Notes: generated by a model from the sequence alone, not told the origin. A stretch of DNA of 42,135 nt from Paenibacillus typhae (GCF_900099765.1 NZ_FNDX01000051.1:1-42135); one strand, 5' to 3'; numbered from the stretch's first letter, positions 15,538 to 25,115 are shown. Program-made: numbers and translations.

Positions 15538-16923
15538 ATGGCGGCAGAACGGCAGGTCTTATCCATTAAGGATCTTAACAAATATATCCGCATGAAGCTG
15601 GATTCGGATGTTCTCCTGTCCGATGTATGGGTCCGAGGGGAAATCTCCAATTTCACTCATCACGGCAGCGGACATATGTATTTTACGCTGAAGGATGAGA
15701 GCAGCCGGATCAAGTCCATTATGTTCGCTTCACATAACCAGCGTCTCCCCTTTGTCCCGAAGGAAGGGACAAAGGTTATCGCCAGAGGTAATGTAACGGT
15801 ATACGAACGGGATGGGCAATACCAGTTCTACGCAACCCACATGCAGCCCGACGGCATCGGCAGCCTGTATATGGCCTACGAGCAGCTGAAGCGGAAGCTG
15901 GAGCAGGAAGGGCTGTTCGCAGCGGACCGCAAGCGGCCGCTGCCGCGCTTTCCGCGCGTCGTGGGGGTTGTCACCTCGCCGACCGGGGCGGCTGTGCGGG
16001 ATATTATTATCACGCTGCAGCGGCGCTTTCCGCAGGTAGCGGTGGTGCTGTATCCCGTGCTGGTGCAGGGCAAAGGAGCCGGGCCTTCCATCGTGAAGGC
16101 TATACAGAACCTGAATGCCATGGGCGAGGCCGACGTGCTGATTGTCGGCCGCGGGGGCGGCTCACTGGAGGAACTGTGGGCCTTCAACGAAGAAGCCGTA
16201 GCGCGGGCGATTGCCGGCTCCGGCATTCCGGTGATCTCGGCAGTCGGTCATGAGACCGACTTCACGATCGCCGATTTCGCCGCCGATCTGCGGGCGGCGA
16301 CCCCTACAGCGGCGGCTGAGCTGGCTGTGCCGCATGCCGCCGAGCTTGCCTCGCAGCTGCGCACGGCACAGCTGCGGCTGCGCCAGGGCCTGCTGCGCCG
16401 CTCCCAGCGCGGCGGCGAGCGCCTGGCCTCGCTGCAGCGCTCGCTGGAGCTGGTCGGCCCGCGCCGCCAGCTGGCCCAGCACGCGCAGCGGCTGGACATG
16501 CTGCGCGCGGCGCTGAGCCGCGCAGCCGAAACCCGGCACCGCCGGGCGCAGGAGCGCCAGGCGGTGGTGCACGCAAGGCTGCAGCGGTTCCACCCGCAGG
16601 CCAGCGTGAATGCGGCCCGGCAGCGCACTGAGGGCATCACCCGCACGCTTGCGGGTGCGATGCAGGCGCGCCTGCGGGACAAGCGTGCCCGCTACGTCTC
16701 GGAGCTGCGCTCGCTCGACGCGCTCAGCCCGCTGAAGGTCATGTCGCGCGGATACAGCCTCGTGTATGACGAGAAGGAAGAGCATGTAATCAAATCGCTG
16801 AAGGAAGTTGAGCTCGGCGATGTGGTCAACATAAAGCTGAATGACGGACAGCTTAGCTGCCAGGTCTGGGGAATGAAGGAGGATGGCAAAGACGATGACA
16901 AAGGAAGCGGAACTGGATTTTGA
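15538..16923 (+). CDS. xseA: exodeoxyribonuclease VII large subunit
   Basis: Large subunit of ExoVII, which degrades single-stranded DNA. 461 residues: N-terminal OB fold (VWVRGEISNFTHHGSGHMYFTLKD), catalytic domain with VGVVTSPTGAAVRDI, IVGRGGGSLEELWAFN and SAVGHETDFTIADFAAD, then a long coiled coil and the C-terminal ALSPLKVMSRGYSLV. Base composition around 16250-16720 is very GC-rich. Ribosome binding site is weak, so coupling to folD 9 bases upstream is likely. Confidence 0.96.
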   Translation: MAAERQVLSIKDLNKYIRMKLDSDVLLSDVWVRGEISNFTHHGSGHMYFTLKDESSRIKSIMFASHNQRLPFVPKEGTKVIARGNVTVYERDGQYQFYATHMQPDGIGSLYMAYEQLKRKLEQEGLFAADRKRPLPRFPRVVGVVTSPTGAAVRDIIITLQRRFPQVAVVLYPVLVQGKGAGPSIVKAIQNLNAMGEADVLIVGRGGGSLEELWAFNEEAVARAIAGSGIPVISAVGHETDFTIADFAADLRAATPTAAAELAVPHAAELASQLRTAQLRLRQGLLRRSQRGGERLASLQRSLELVGPRRQLAQHAQRLDMLRAALSRAAETRHRRAQERQAVVHARLQRFHPQASVNAARQRTEGITRTLAGAMQARLRDKRARYVSELRSLDALSPLKVMSRGYSLVYDEKEEHVIKSLKEVELGDVVNIKLNDGQLSCQVWGMKEDGKDDDKGSGTGF

Positions 16924-17152
16924 AGGGGCAATGGAGCAGCTGGAGGCAATCGTCCGTGAGCTTGAGCACGGCGACGTTCCCCTGGAGAAGGCCATTGACC
17001 TGTTTCAGCAGGGGATGAAGCTGTCGCAGCTGTGCGGCAGCAAGCTGGAGCAGGTGGAGCGCAAGATTGAAATGATTACCGAGATGGACGGGGAACTGCG
17101 CAAGAAGCCTTTCGGCGCCCGGCTGGAAGGGGACAGCGATGAGCAGGTCTGA
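16895..17152 (+). CDS. xseB: exodeoxyribonuclease VII small subunit
   Basis: Small subunit of ExoVII, 85 residues, two helices; DFEGAMEQLEAIVRELEHGDVPLEKAIDLFQQGMKL is split between typical XseB motifs. It overlaps the end of xseA. Two starts are possible. ATG 16883 abuts the GAAGGAGG site (16875-16882). ATG 16895 lies 12 bases from it and gives MTKEAELDFE. The second is preferred, though either may be used. It overlaps ispA by 14 bases. Confidence 0.92.
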   Translation: MTKEAELDFEGAMEQLEAIVRELEHGDVPLEKAIDLFQQGMKLSQLCGSKLEQVERKIEMITEMDGELRKKPFGARLEGDSDEQV

Positions 17153-18083
17153 GCATAACGCGGAAATGAAGGCTGCTGACGTGGAACGGCAGCCGCTCCC
17201 GGAATATATCGCAGGAGTAACGGAAGCGGTGCTGCAGGAGCTGGAGACTACCCTCCCGAAAGCTTGGAACGTTCCGGGCAATTTGAAGGATGCGATGAAC
17301 TATTCCTTGCAGGCCGGAGGCAAGCGCCTGCGTCCGCTGCTGGTTGTCGCAGCCTGCGAGGCGCTTGGCGGCAGCCGGGAAGCTGCGCTGCCGGTGGCAG
17401 CGGCCATTGAGATGGTGCATACCTATTCGCTGATTCATGACGATCTTCCGGCGATGGATAATGATGATTACCGGCGGGGCAAGCTCACGAGTCATAAAGT
17501 ATTTGGCGAAGCAACGGCAATTCTGGCCGGTGATGCACTGCTGACCCATGCGTTTTACAGCGTGGTCCAGTCTTCCCGCCGTTATGGAGTGCCTGCAGAG
17601 CAGGTACTCTCCATTGTCGAGGAGCTGGCCGAAATGGCCGGTCCGCGCGGTATGGTCGGCGGACAGGTAGCCGATATGGAAGGCGAGCAGGGGCTCACCA
17701 GTCTGGAGCAGCTTCAGTATATCCACCGCCACAAGACCGGGGATCTGATCGTATTCTCCATGCTGGCCGGCGGACGGATCGCCGGTGCAGACCCTGCACA
17801 GCTGGAAGCGCTGCGCGAATTCGGCACACAGATCGGCCTGGCTTTTCAGGTGCAGGATGATATCCTTGATCTGGTCGGCGACGAGAGTAAGCTCGGCAAG
17901 AAGACCGGCAGCGACATCAAGCAGCAAAAGGTGACTTACCCTTACTTTATCGGGCTGGAAGCCTCGCGTGCCGAGGTTGAGAAGCTGACTGAAGCTGCCC
18001 GCAGCGCTGTGCTCAGCGGGGGCTTCAAGGATAATTCACGCCTGCTGGAAATCGCATCTTACCTGATGTCCAGAGACCATTAA
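17139..18083 (+). CDS. ispA: farnesyl/geranyl diphosphate synthase
   Basis: Trans-isoprenyl diphosphate synthase, making farnesyl diphosphate from DMAPP and IPP. 314 residues. First Asp-rich motif DDLPAMDND (about residue 104), GGKRLRP before it, second motif QDDILDLVGDE, and KKTGSDIKQQKVTYP. About 15-20 residues longer at the N-terminus than usual; starts at 17139 (site AAGGGG) or at 17166 are possible. Neighbour dxs supplies the pathway's first step. Confidence 0.93.
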   Translation: MSRSEHNAEMKAADVERQPLPEYIAGVTEAVLQELETTLPKAWNVPGNLKDAMNYSLQAGGKRLRPLLVVAACEALGGSREAALPVAAAIEMVHTYSLIHDDLPAMDNDDYRRGKLTSHKVFGEATAILAGDALLTHAFYSVVQSSRRYGVPAEQVLSIVEELAEMAGPRGMVGGQVADMEGEQGLTSLEQLQYIHRHKTGDLIVFSMLAGGRIAGADPAQLEALREFGTQIGLAFQVQDDILDLVGDESKLGKKTGSDIKQQKVTYPYFIGLEASRAEVEKLTEAARSAVLSGGFKDNSRLLEIASYLMSRDH

Positions 18084-18093
18084 AGAAAATTCC

Positions 18094-18125
18094 GAAGCGG
18101 CTGTATTTCGACAGCCGTTTCGTTT
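18094..18125 (+). terminator. terminator-like hairpin after ispA
   Basis: GAAGCGGCTGT (18094-18104) pairs with ACAGCCGTTTC (18111-18121), followed by GTTTG. It overlaps the dxs -35. Confidence 0.5.
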
Positions 18126-18135
18126 GTGTTATAAT
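18107..18135 (+). promoter_or_regulatory. sigma-A promoter of dxs
   Basis: TTCGAC (18107-18112), 17-base spacer with extended TGT, TATAAT (18130-18135). The -35 also reads TTCGACA, a 0A-box heptamer, but this may be chance. Confidence 0.65.
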
Positions 18136-18177
18136 GGGGTTTATATTTTACAACATCTAGGAAAGCGGGGAAGACTC

Positions 18178-20085
18178 GTGCTGCTTCCAAATATAAATGA
18201 TCCGCAGCAACTCAAATCTTTATCAGTGCCAGAGCTGAACTCCCTTGCAGAGGAGATCCGTACGTTTCTGATTGAGAAGCTGACTGCGACCGGCGGGCAT
18301 CTGGGATCCAACCTAGGGGTAGTGGAGCTTACGCTGGCGCTGCATTACTGCTATGACAGTCCCCGGGATAAAATGATATATGATGTAGGACACCAGGCAT
18401 ATGTCCACAAAATCCTGACCGGACGGCAGGACCGCTTCGACACGCTCCGCAAGAAGGACGGACTGTGCGGCTTTGTGAAGCGCTCGGAGAGCGAGCATGA
18501 TGTCTGGGAAGCCGGACACAGCAGCACCTCTCTGTCTGCAGCTATGGGTATGGCTATGGCGCGTGACCTCAAGGGCGAGGACAACAAGGTTATTGCTGTG
18601 ATCGGTGACGGTGCACTGACCGGCGGGATGGCCTTTGAAGCGCTGAATCATATCGGGCATGAACGCCGCAAGCTGATGGTAATCCTCAACGATAATGAGA
18701 TGTCCATTGCGCCGAACGTCGGGGCAATGCACAATTACCTGAGCAAAATCCGTTCAGACCGCCATTACCTGCGGGCCAAGGATGAAGTGGAAGGGCTGCT
18801 GCGGAGAATTCCGGCAATCGGCGGCAAGCTGGCCAAAACGGCTGAGAAGCTGAAGGACAGCCTTAAATATATGATGGTACCCGGCGTGCTGTTCGAGGAG
18901 CTGGGCTTCACCTATCTCGGGCCGGTAGACGGTCATGATATTGAGAAGATGATCGACACCTTCCATCAGGCGGACAATGTACACGGGCCTGTACTGGTGC
19001 ATGTGCTGACCACCAAAGGCAAAGGCTACAAGCCGGCCGAGACTGATTTCTACAAATCCCATGCCATTTCTCCATACAAAATTGAATCCGGACAATCCCT
19101 TAAGGCGGTCGATAAGCCGCCGATGTACACCGAGGTATTCGGGGAGGCGCTGATTGAGCTGGGCCGCGAGGACAAACGGCTGATCGCGGTCACTCCGGCC
19201 ATGCCGGGAGGCTCGGGACTGTTCCCGTTCGCCAAGGAATTCCCGGACCGGATGATTGATGTCGGCATCGCCGAGCAGCATGCGGCTACGCTGTGTGCAG
19301 CACTGGCTATGGAAGGAATGAAGCCGGTATATGCGGTGTATTCCACCTTCATGCAGCGGGCCTATGATCAGATTCTGCATGACATCTGCCGCCACAACGC
19401 CAATGTGATGTTCGCCATTGACCGTGCAGGCTTTGTCGGTGCGGATGGAGAGACCCATCAGGGCGTCTATGATATCGCTTTTATGCGTCATATCCCGAAT
19501 ATGGTCATCATGATGCCTAAGGATGAAAACGAGCTGCGCCACATGATGAAGACGGCGCTGGAATACAATGACGGACCGATTGCTTACCGTTATCCGCGGA
19601 TTGACGGAACCGGTGTGGCTCTGGATAAGGAGATGCATACGATCCCGATTGGCTCATGGGAACGCCTGCGTACCGGCGACGATTACGCTGTGCTTGCCTG
19701 CGGGCCGATGGTTCAGGTTGCCGAAGAAGCGGCGGAGCTCTTGAAACGTGAAGGCATTCAGGTTGGAGTCGTAAATGCACGCTTCCAGAAGCCGCTCGAC
19801 AATTCGATGCTGCTTGAGCTGGCTAATGCCGGAACCTCAATGATTGTTATGGAGGAGGCAAGCGAAGCGGGCAGCCTGGGCAGCGCTGTGCTGGAGTTCT
19901 TTGCATCCCAGGAGATCTATGATGCCAGAGTGCATCTGATGGGCGTGCCGGATATCTTTATTGAGCATGGCTCCGTCAAAGAGCAGCGTCAGCAGACCGG
20001 CCTGACCGTTGAAGCCTTGTGTGCACGGATCAAAGCGATGAAGGCACTGAGCAAATATACGTACAAGTCGACTTCCACTTCCTGA
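18178..20085 (+). CDS. dxs: 1-deoxy-D-xylulose-5-phosphate synthase
   Basis: Thiamine-diphosphate enzyme condensing pyruvate and glyceraldehyde 3-phosphate, the first step of the MEP isoprenoid path. 635 residues. GHLGSNLGVVELT, the TPP motif GDGALTGGMAFEALN ending LNDNEMSIAPNVG, YLGPVDGHD, and DRAGFVGADGETHQG are all seen. GTG 18178 is chosen: GAAAGCGGGGAAG is its site. The frame opens at 18124, inside the promoter. The stop codon lies in the loop of an 11-bp hairpin. Confidence 0.96.
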   Translation: MLLPNINDPQQLKSLSVPELNSLAEEIRTFLIEKLTATGGHLGSNLGVVELTLALHYCYDSPRDKMIYDVGHQAYVHKILTGRQDRFDTLRKKDGLCGFVKRSESEHDVWEAGHSSTSLSAAMGMAMARDLKGEDNKVIAVIGDGALTGGMAFEALNHIGHERRKLMVILNDNEMSIAPNVGAMHNYLSKIRSDRHYLRAKDEVEGLLRRIPAIGGKLAKTAEKLKDSLKYMMVPGVLFEELGFTYLGPVDGHDIEKMIDTFHQADNVHGPVLVHVLTTKGKGYKPAETDFYKSHAISPYKIESGQSLKAVDKPPMYTEVFGEALIELGREDKRLIAVTPAMPGGSGLFPFAKEFPDRMIDVGIAEQHAATLCAALAMEGMKPVYAVYSTFMQRAYDQILHDICRHNANVMFAIDRAGFVGADGETHQGVYDIAFMRHIPNMVIMMPKDENELRHMMKTALEYNDGPIAYRYPRIDGTGVALDKEMHTIPIGSWERLRTGDDYAVLACGPMVQVAEEAAELLKREGIQVGVVNARFQKPLDNSMLLELANAGTSMIVMEEASEAGSLGSAVLEFFASQEIYDARVHLMGVPDIFIEHGSVKEQRQQTGLTVEALCARIKAMKALSKYTYKSTSTS

Positions 20086-20101
20086 ATAATGGAAGTGGAA
20101 G
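20072..20101 (+). other. hairpin around the dxs stop codon
   Basis: CTTCCACTTCC (20072-20082) and GGAAGTGGAAG (20091-20101) form a perfect 11-bp stem with the TGA stop in its 8-base loop. There is no T tract, so it is not a simple terminator. Confidence 0.6.
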
Positions 20102-20131
20102 CCGGTGACCAAGAACGATCAGGAGATGAAC

Positions 20132-21013
20132 ATGGAACACCCTAAAGAACGGATTGATGTATTACTGGTGGAGCAGGGCTTTTATGAGAGCCGTGAAAAG
20201 GCGAAGGCTGCCATTATGGCCGGACTTGTGCTGGCGGACGAGGAGCGGATCGAGAAAGCGGGCATGAAGGTGCTCCGCAGCTCTGTCCTGAAAGTAAAAG
20301 GAGCTGTGCACCCTTATGTCAGCCGCGGCGGTCTCAAGCTGGAGAAAGCGCTCCGCAAATTTGAGATCAGCCTGACTGGACGCGTCATGCTGGATATCGG
20401 CTCCTCCACCGGGGGCTTTACCGACTGCGCCCTGCAGCACGGGGCAAGTCATGTTTATGCCATTGATGTCGGCTATAACCAGCTGGACTGGAGCCTTCGC
20501 AACGATGAGCGGGTAAGTGTAATGGAGCGGACGAATTTCCGCTATATGACACCCCAGGATCTGCTGGGCCCGGTGCCTGATTTTGCAAGCATTGATGTCT
20601 CCTTTATCTCGCTCAAAATCATTCTTCCCCCGCTCAAAGCGCTGCTGAGCCGCCCGGCGGATATTGCCGCGCTTATTAAGCCGCAGTTCGAGGCCGGCCG
20701 GGAAAAGGTCGGTAAATCAGGCGTTGTGCGTGATCCTGCGGTACATAAGGAAGTATTGGTCAATGTACTGACTATGGCGGAAGAGCTGGGTTACCAGCTT
20801 GAGAATCTGACCTTCTCGCCGATTACCGGCGGTGAAGGAAATATTGAATTTCTGGCACACTGGAAGCTGACGGATGATTCGGCGGATTCAGAAGCATTGT
20901 CTGCTCCCCGTCATATGGCTGACAGCTTCGCGCTGCTCGCTGATACCGTCATCAAAGAAGCGGCTTCCACCTTTACAGCGGCAGCTAACGGAAACTCATC
21001 GAAGAAACGATGA
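20132..21013 (+). CDS. tlyA: TlyA family rRNA 2'-O-methyltransferase
   Basis: 293 residues: N-terminal S4 RNA-binding domain (RIDVLLVEQGFYESREKAKAAIMAGLV), then a methyltransferase domain with MLDIGSSTGGFTDCALQHGA as the SAM site, SIDVSFISL, and KPQFEAG. In other bacteria TlyA methylates ribosomal RNA and affects capreomycin sensitivity. The B. subtilis relative is yqxC in the same place. ATG 20132 (MEHPKERIDV) has AGGAG 6 bases upstream; ATG 20126 is in frame too. The terminator stem lies on the last codons. Confidence 0.92.
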   Translation: MEHPKERIDVLLVEQGFYESREKAKAAIMAGLVLADEERIEKAGMKVLRSSVLKVKGAVHPYVSRGGLKLEKALRKFEISLTGRVMLDIGSSTGGFTDCALQHGASHVYAIDVGYNQLDWSLRNDERVSVMERTNFRYMTPQDLLGPVPDFASIDVSFISLKIILPPLKALLSRPADIAALIKPQFEAGREKVGKSGVVRDPAVHKEVLVNVLTMAEELGYQLENLTFSPITGGEGNIEFLAHWKLTDDSADSEALSAPRHMADSFALLADTVIKEAASTFTAAANGNSSKKR

Positions 21014-21022
21014 GTTTCTTTT
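20991..21022 (+). terminator. intrinsic terminator overlapping tlyA 3' end
   Basis: GAAACTCATCG (20991-21001) and CGATGAGTTTC (21008-21018), perfect 11-bp stem, then TTTT. The tlyA stop codon (21011-21013) is inside the right arm. Confidence 0.75.
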
Positions 21023-21127
21023 GCTTGAAAAGTCATTTTTTACCCAAGACTAATAATAAGCAGGCGCTGACGTATTTATGCAGGAGTTCCCTGCAGCCTG
21101 GGCGAATAAATCACCGAGGTGATTTGC

Positions 21128-21598
21128 GTGGCAAGCTCTGACAAAGCCGTTGTGGCGCTTATTGGATTGGCAGCTGTGATATTTCTGGTATACCGGATTT
21201 ATCTCTGGCTGCAGAGCTCGCCGGATTCCTTCCTGAAGGACCGGGTGCCGATCAACAAGGATATTGCTCCCCACCCGTCCATTGAGTGGCTGGAGGCAGC
21301 AGGGTATGAGGTGATTGGCGGCAAGCTCAAGATCCCGCTTTCTTTTAATGTAGACGGTGCCCCCATGTACAGCCGGCTGTTTATTGATTACGTAGCCGCC
21401 AAAGAGGACGGCTCCTATTATTTGGTCATTTTGTCCAGGCCCCGCAAGGAGCTGGAGTTTACAGGGAGCGCACTCCGGGATGCACTTCTGCCTTATCTGC
21501 TGATTTATCCTGACTGCAGCGGAGTGCTGTATGTCAACACGGTGTCCTCTGCCATCCATGTGATTTCTTTTGGCAGGGATGACGGAGAGTCCGCTTAA
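21128..21598 (+). CDS. membrane-anchored protein of unknown function
   Basis: 156 residues, not recognised. One N-terminal membrane helix (about residues 6-26, VVALIGLAAVIFLVYRIYLWL) is followed by a soluble alpha/beta domain. The stretch RLFIDYVAAKEDGSYYLVILSRPRKE has an Asp followed by a hydrophobic strand and basic residues; this loosely recalls PD-(D/E)XK nuclease folds, but the likeness is weak. GTG 21128 has GAGGTGAT (21116-21123) upstream. It lies between tlyA and argR, a place empty or different in B. subtilis, and its stop is 28 bases before argR. Confidence 0.7.
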   Translation: MASSDKAVVALIGLAAVIFLVYRIYLWLQSSPDSFLKDRVPINKDIAPHPSIEWLEAAGYEVIGGKLKIPLSFNVDGAPMYSRLFIDYVAAKEDGSYYLVILSRPRKELEFTGSALRDALLPYLLIYPDCSGVLYVNTVSSAIHVISFGRDDGESA

Positions 21599-21626
21599 TA
21601 TTCATTTTTACAATACAGGAGGCACT

Positions 21627-22076
21627 ATGAAGGGACACAGGCATATCAAGATTCGTGAAATTATCACACAGAAGGAAATCGAAACACAGGATGAGCTGGT
21701 GGACGAGCTGCGCGAAGCAGGGTTTCAGGTCACACAGGCGACCGTATCGCGTGATATCAAGGAGCTGCTCCTGATCAAGGTGCCAATGGACGACGGGAGA
21801 TACAAATATTCCCTGCCGACAGACCAGCGCTACAATCCGACCCAGAAGCTCAAAAGAGTGCTGGTGGACAATTTCGTCCACATCGATTCCTCGGGCAACC
21901 TGGTGGTCATGAAATGTCTCCCAGGCACCGCAAACTCGGTGGCCGCGCTCATTGACAACATTGACTGGCCGCAGATTATGGGTACGATATCTGGCGACGA
22001 TACCATTCTGATCATTTGCCGTCTGCCGGAGGACAGCAAAGATGTCATTTCGCAGATCATGGGATATATCTCCTGA
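21627..22076 (+). CDS. argR: arginine repressor ArgR/AhrC
   Basis: 149 residues, the usual length. N-terminal winged helix (HIKIREIITQKEIETQDELVDEL, then VTQATVSRDIKEL) and C-terminal arginine-binding and hexamer domain with GTANSVAALID and GTISGDDTI. It represses arginine synthesis and activates breakdown genes. ATG 21627 follows ACAGGAGGCA; a longer frame from 21570 runs into the previous gene. AhrC sits at this place in B. subtilis. Confidence 0.95.
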   Translation: MKGHRHIKIREIITQKEIETQDELVDELREAGFQVTQATVSRDIKELLLIKVPMDDGRYKYSLPTDQRYNPTQKLKRVLVDNFVHIDSSGNLVVMKCLPGTANSVAALIDNIDWPQIMGTISGDDTILIICRLPEDSKDVISQIMGYIS

Positions 22077-22136
22077 AATAAATAGACGCAGCATCAAGCC
22101 ATTCATGGGAATCATCTTTTCGGAGGTGCAGTTATA

Positions 22137-23864
22137 GTGTTAGAAACGTTATCGATCCGCAATCTGGCCGTGGTTGAAGCGGTGGATGTGCATTTTTATC
22201 CCGGATTTCATGTGCTTACAGGGGAAACAGGCGCCGGGAAATCCATTATTATTGATGCGCTTGCGCTTGTAGCCGGCGGACGGGGCTCTGCAGACTCCAT
22301 CCGTTACGGCTGTGACAAGGCGGAAATGGAAGCGCTGTTCAGTCTGCCTGCCGGTCATCCGGTATGGGAGACGCTGGAGCGTCTGGGTATTGATGCCCAG
22401 CCTGAGGAGCATCTGATTATCCGGCGTGAGATTACTTCGACCGGCAAAAGCACGTCACGTGTCAACGGACAGATGGTCAATCTCAGCATGCTGCGGGAAA
22501 TCGGAGAACAGCTGGTCAACATTCACGGCCAGCATGAGCACCAGAACCTGCTCAAGGCCGAGCGTCACCTCGGACTGCTGGATACTTACGGGGAAGCGGT
22601 AATCGGTCCGCTGAAGGCTGACTATCAGGAGAAGTATACCGCTTTTGCCAAGGTGGAGAAGGAATTGCGGGAGCTTCAGGAGTCCAGCCAAAAGGCTTAT
22701 CAAATGCTGGATTTGTACCGCTTTCAGCTTGAGGAAATTTCTTCGGCACGATTAAAACCGGGAGAAGATGAATTACTTGCCGAAGAACGGGTCAAACTAT
22801 CCCACAGCGAGAAAATGATGGATTCGGTATCCGGTGCATATGATCTGCTGTATGACAAACAGGGACTCGAATCCATTAATAATGTCATCTCCCGGCTGGA
22901 GGATGCGGTCCGTTATGACGAAAAGGGGCTGCGGGCTGTGCTGGAGCAGCTGCAGTCATCCTATTACCAGCTGGAGGATGCCGCTTTTCAGCTGCGGGAT
23001 TACCGGGAGGATATTGAATTCAATCCGGTACGGCTGGAGGAGATCGAGAACCGTCTCGATCTGATTAACGGCCTCCGCCGCAAATATGGAGACAGTGTGG
23101 AACAGATTCTGGCGTATTATGATCAGATACACCGGGAAACGGATCTGCTGGAGAATAAAGATGAATACATCGAGAAGCTGAGCGTGAAGCGCAACAGCCT
23201 GCTCACCACCTTAATGGAAGCGGCAGAGGTACTCACTGAAGCTCGCAGACAATGTGCGGCAGACCTTGCTACGCAGGTTGAAGGGGAGCTGAAGGATCTG
23301 CAGATGGAACGGACATCCCTGCAGGTCAAGCTGGATCTTCTGGAGGACCCGCGCGGCGTTGAGTACAAGGAGCGCAGGTACCGCCTGACCCGTCAGGGTA
23401 TCGACAGTGCAGAGTTCATGATTTCACCGAACCCGGGTGAACCGCTGCGGCCGCTTGGCAAAATCGCTTCCGGCGGTGAGCTGTCACGGATTATGCTGGC
23501 GATGAAGAGTATTTTTGCCCGTACGGATGCTATTCCTGTACTGGTCTTTGATGAGGTGGATACCGGGGTCAGCGGACGCGCGGCCCAGTCCATTGCCGAT
23601 AAGCTGTTCAAGCTGTCGTCCACCTGTCAGGTGTTCTCAATTACACATCTGCCGCAGGTGGCCTGTATGGCCGATCATCAGTACCTGATCCGTAAAAGGG
23701 TTGAGGACGGACGGACCATGACCGAGGTTGATTCCCTTAACGAGAGCGGGCGGATTATGGAGCTTGCCCGGATGCTGGGCGGCGTCGAAATTACCGAAAA
23801 AACACTGCATCACGCCCAGGAAATGCTCAGTCTGGCCGAGGCCAGCAAAGCAGCCATAAGCTAG
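22137..23864 (+). CDS. recN: DNA repair protein RecN
   Basis: SMC-like ATPase acting early in double-strand break repair. 575 residues. Walker A GETGAGKS at residues 29-36, a long coiled-coil middle (about 150-370), signature LASGGELSRIMLAMK and Walker B VLVFDEVDTGVSG, then ITHLPQVA. GTG 22137 with CGGAGGTG (22121-22128). No LexA-type box was seen upstream. Confidence 0.96.
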   Translation: MLETLSIRNLAVVEAVDVHFYPGFHVLTGETGAGKSIIIDALALVAGGRGSADSIRYGCDKAEMEALFSLPAGHPVWETLERLGIDAQPEEHLIIRREITSTGKSTSRVNGQMVNLSMLREIGEQLVNIHGQHEHQNLLKAERHLGLLDTYGEAVIGPLKADYQEKYTAFAKVEKELRELQESSQKAYQMLDLYRFQLEEISSARLKPGEDELLAEERVKLSHSEKMMDSVSGAYDLLYDKQGLESINNVISRLEDAVRYDEKGLRAVLEQLQSSYYQLEDAAFQLRDYREDIEFNPVRLEEIENRLDLINGLRRKYGDSVEQILAYYDQIHRETDLLENKDEYIEKLSVKRNSLLTTLMEAAEVLTEARRQCAADLATQVEGELKDLQMERTSLQVKLDLLEDPRGVEYKERRYRLTRQGIDSAEFMISPNPGEPLRPLGKIASGGELSRIMLAMKSIFARTDAIPVLVFDEVDTGVSGRAAQSIADKLFKLSSTCQVFSITHLPQVACMADHQYLIRKRVEDGRTMTEVDSLNESGRIMELARMLGGVEITEKTLHHAQEMLSLAEASKAAIS

Positions 23865-23978
23865 GCGGGACAATGATTGACAGTAATAAAAGCCTGGGGG
23901 CAAGGTTATCTTATAGGTACGCAATTGGCGACCACCTTTTTCGTCAAGCGAAAGAAGCAAAAGGGAGCGTGACAGCCA

Positions 23979-25115
23979 TTGAAGCCGAACCTCAGGAAGT
24001 TAATGCCCGGCCTTTTATTCACCTTCTTTCTCAGCTTATCCGGTGTAGCAGGTCCCATCCAGAGTTATGCCTCACCGCTTGACCCTCATCCGGCCAAGCC
24101 GGCAGCCCAAGCGGCAGAACAGGAGCTCAAGGTAATCCCGGGGGGCCAGACGATCGGGGTGAAAGTGAAGTCGGCAGGTGTTCTTGTTGTTGGCCATCAT
24201 CTAATTGAAGTATCTGAGCAGTCCAAGCTTTCACCCGGAGAGAACAGCGGTCTGGTGCCCGGAGATCTGATGATTTCCATCGACGGTGTGAAGCTCAATG
24301 AGGTATCCAAGGTAGCGAAGCTGGTCGAGCGGGCCGGAAAGTCAGGTGAAACCTTGACCATCGTGTACAAACGCGCCGGCAAGGAGCATACAGCCAGGCT
24401 GAAGCCCGCGTATGACCGTAATGACAAGGTATGGAGACTGGGGCTGTACATCCGCGATTCAGCGGCTGGTGTCGGCACCCTGACCTTTTATGCTCCGGAG
24501 CAGGGAGTTTACGGCGCTCTGGGCCATGTCATTACGGACATGAATACCGGAACTCCGATTGTGGTCGGCAGCGGGCATATTGTACAGTCCACTGTCACCT
24601 CCATCTCCAAAAGCCAGGATGGCGATCCGGGAGAGAAGCGGGCTGTTTTTCTCAAGGAAAGCCAGGTGCTGGGTAATGTGCAGAGCAATACGGATTTCGG
24701 TATCTTCGGTAAAATGACCAAGAACCCTGAGCACAGCCTTTACAAGCAGCCGATTCCGATCGCGAAGAGCAGTGAAGTGAAGGAAGGCCCGGCGCAGATT
24801 CTTACCGTAGTGGACGGGCAGCAGGTGGAGCGGTTCAATGTGGAGATTATCCATGTCGCCCATCAGCAGACTCCTGCCACCAAAGGGCTTGTGCTGCGAA
24901 TTACCGACCCGCGTCTGATTGATAAGACCGGCGGTATTGTCCAGGGCATGAGCGGCAGCCCGATTGTACAGGACGGCCGTTTGATCGGTGCGGTTACCCA
25001 TGTTTTTGTCAATGATCCGAAGTCAGGCTACGGCTGCTTTATCGAGTGGATGCTAAAAGATTCCGGTGTCACCGGACAAACTGATCTTTCCCCATATAAT
25101 CTTAAGGCGGTATAG
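23979..25115 (+). CDS. spoIVB: SpoIVB serine peptidase (sigma-K checkpoint)
   Basis: Forespore-secreted S55 protease that triggers pro-sigma-K processing by cutting SpoIVFA. 378 residues. N-terminal membrane/signal segment (about 9-30), PDZ domain (about 85-145, LVPGDLMISIDGVKL) and peptidase domain with ALGHVITDMNTG and GMSGSPIVQDG (about 323-333, active Ser). TTG 23979 follows AAGGGAG (23961-23968). recN ends 114 bases upstream; no clear sigma-F or sigma-G site could be confirmed there. Confidence 0.94.
   Translation: MKPNLRKLMPGLLFTFFLSLSGVAGPIQSYASPLDPHPAKPAAQAAEQELKVIPGGQTIGVKVKSAGVLVVGHHLIEVSEQSKLSPGENSGLVPGDLMISIDGVKLNEVSKVAKLVERAGKSGETLTIVYKRAGKEHTARLKPAYDRNDKVWRLGLYIRDSAAGVGTLTFYAPEQGVYGALGHVITDMNTGTPIVVGSGHIVQSTVTSISKSQDGDPGEKRAVFLKESQVLGNVQSNTDFGIFGKMTKNPEHSLYKQPIPIAKSSEVKEGPAQILTVVDGQQVERFNVEIIHVAHQQTPATKGLVLRITDPRLIDKTGGIVQGMSGSPIVQDGRLIGAVTHVFVNDPKSGYGCFIEWMLKDSGVTGQTDLSPYNLKAV

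Noticed and set aside
16248..16995. Long minus-strand ORFs opposite xseA
   Set aside because: Caused by high GC in codon position three; low-complexity Arg/Ala/Ser products without ribosome binding sites.
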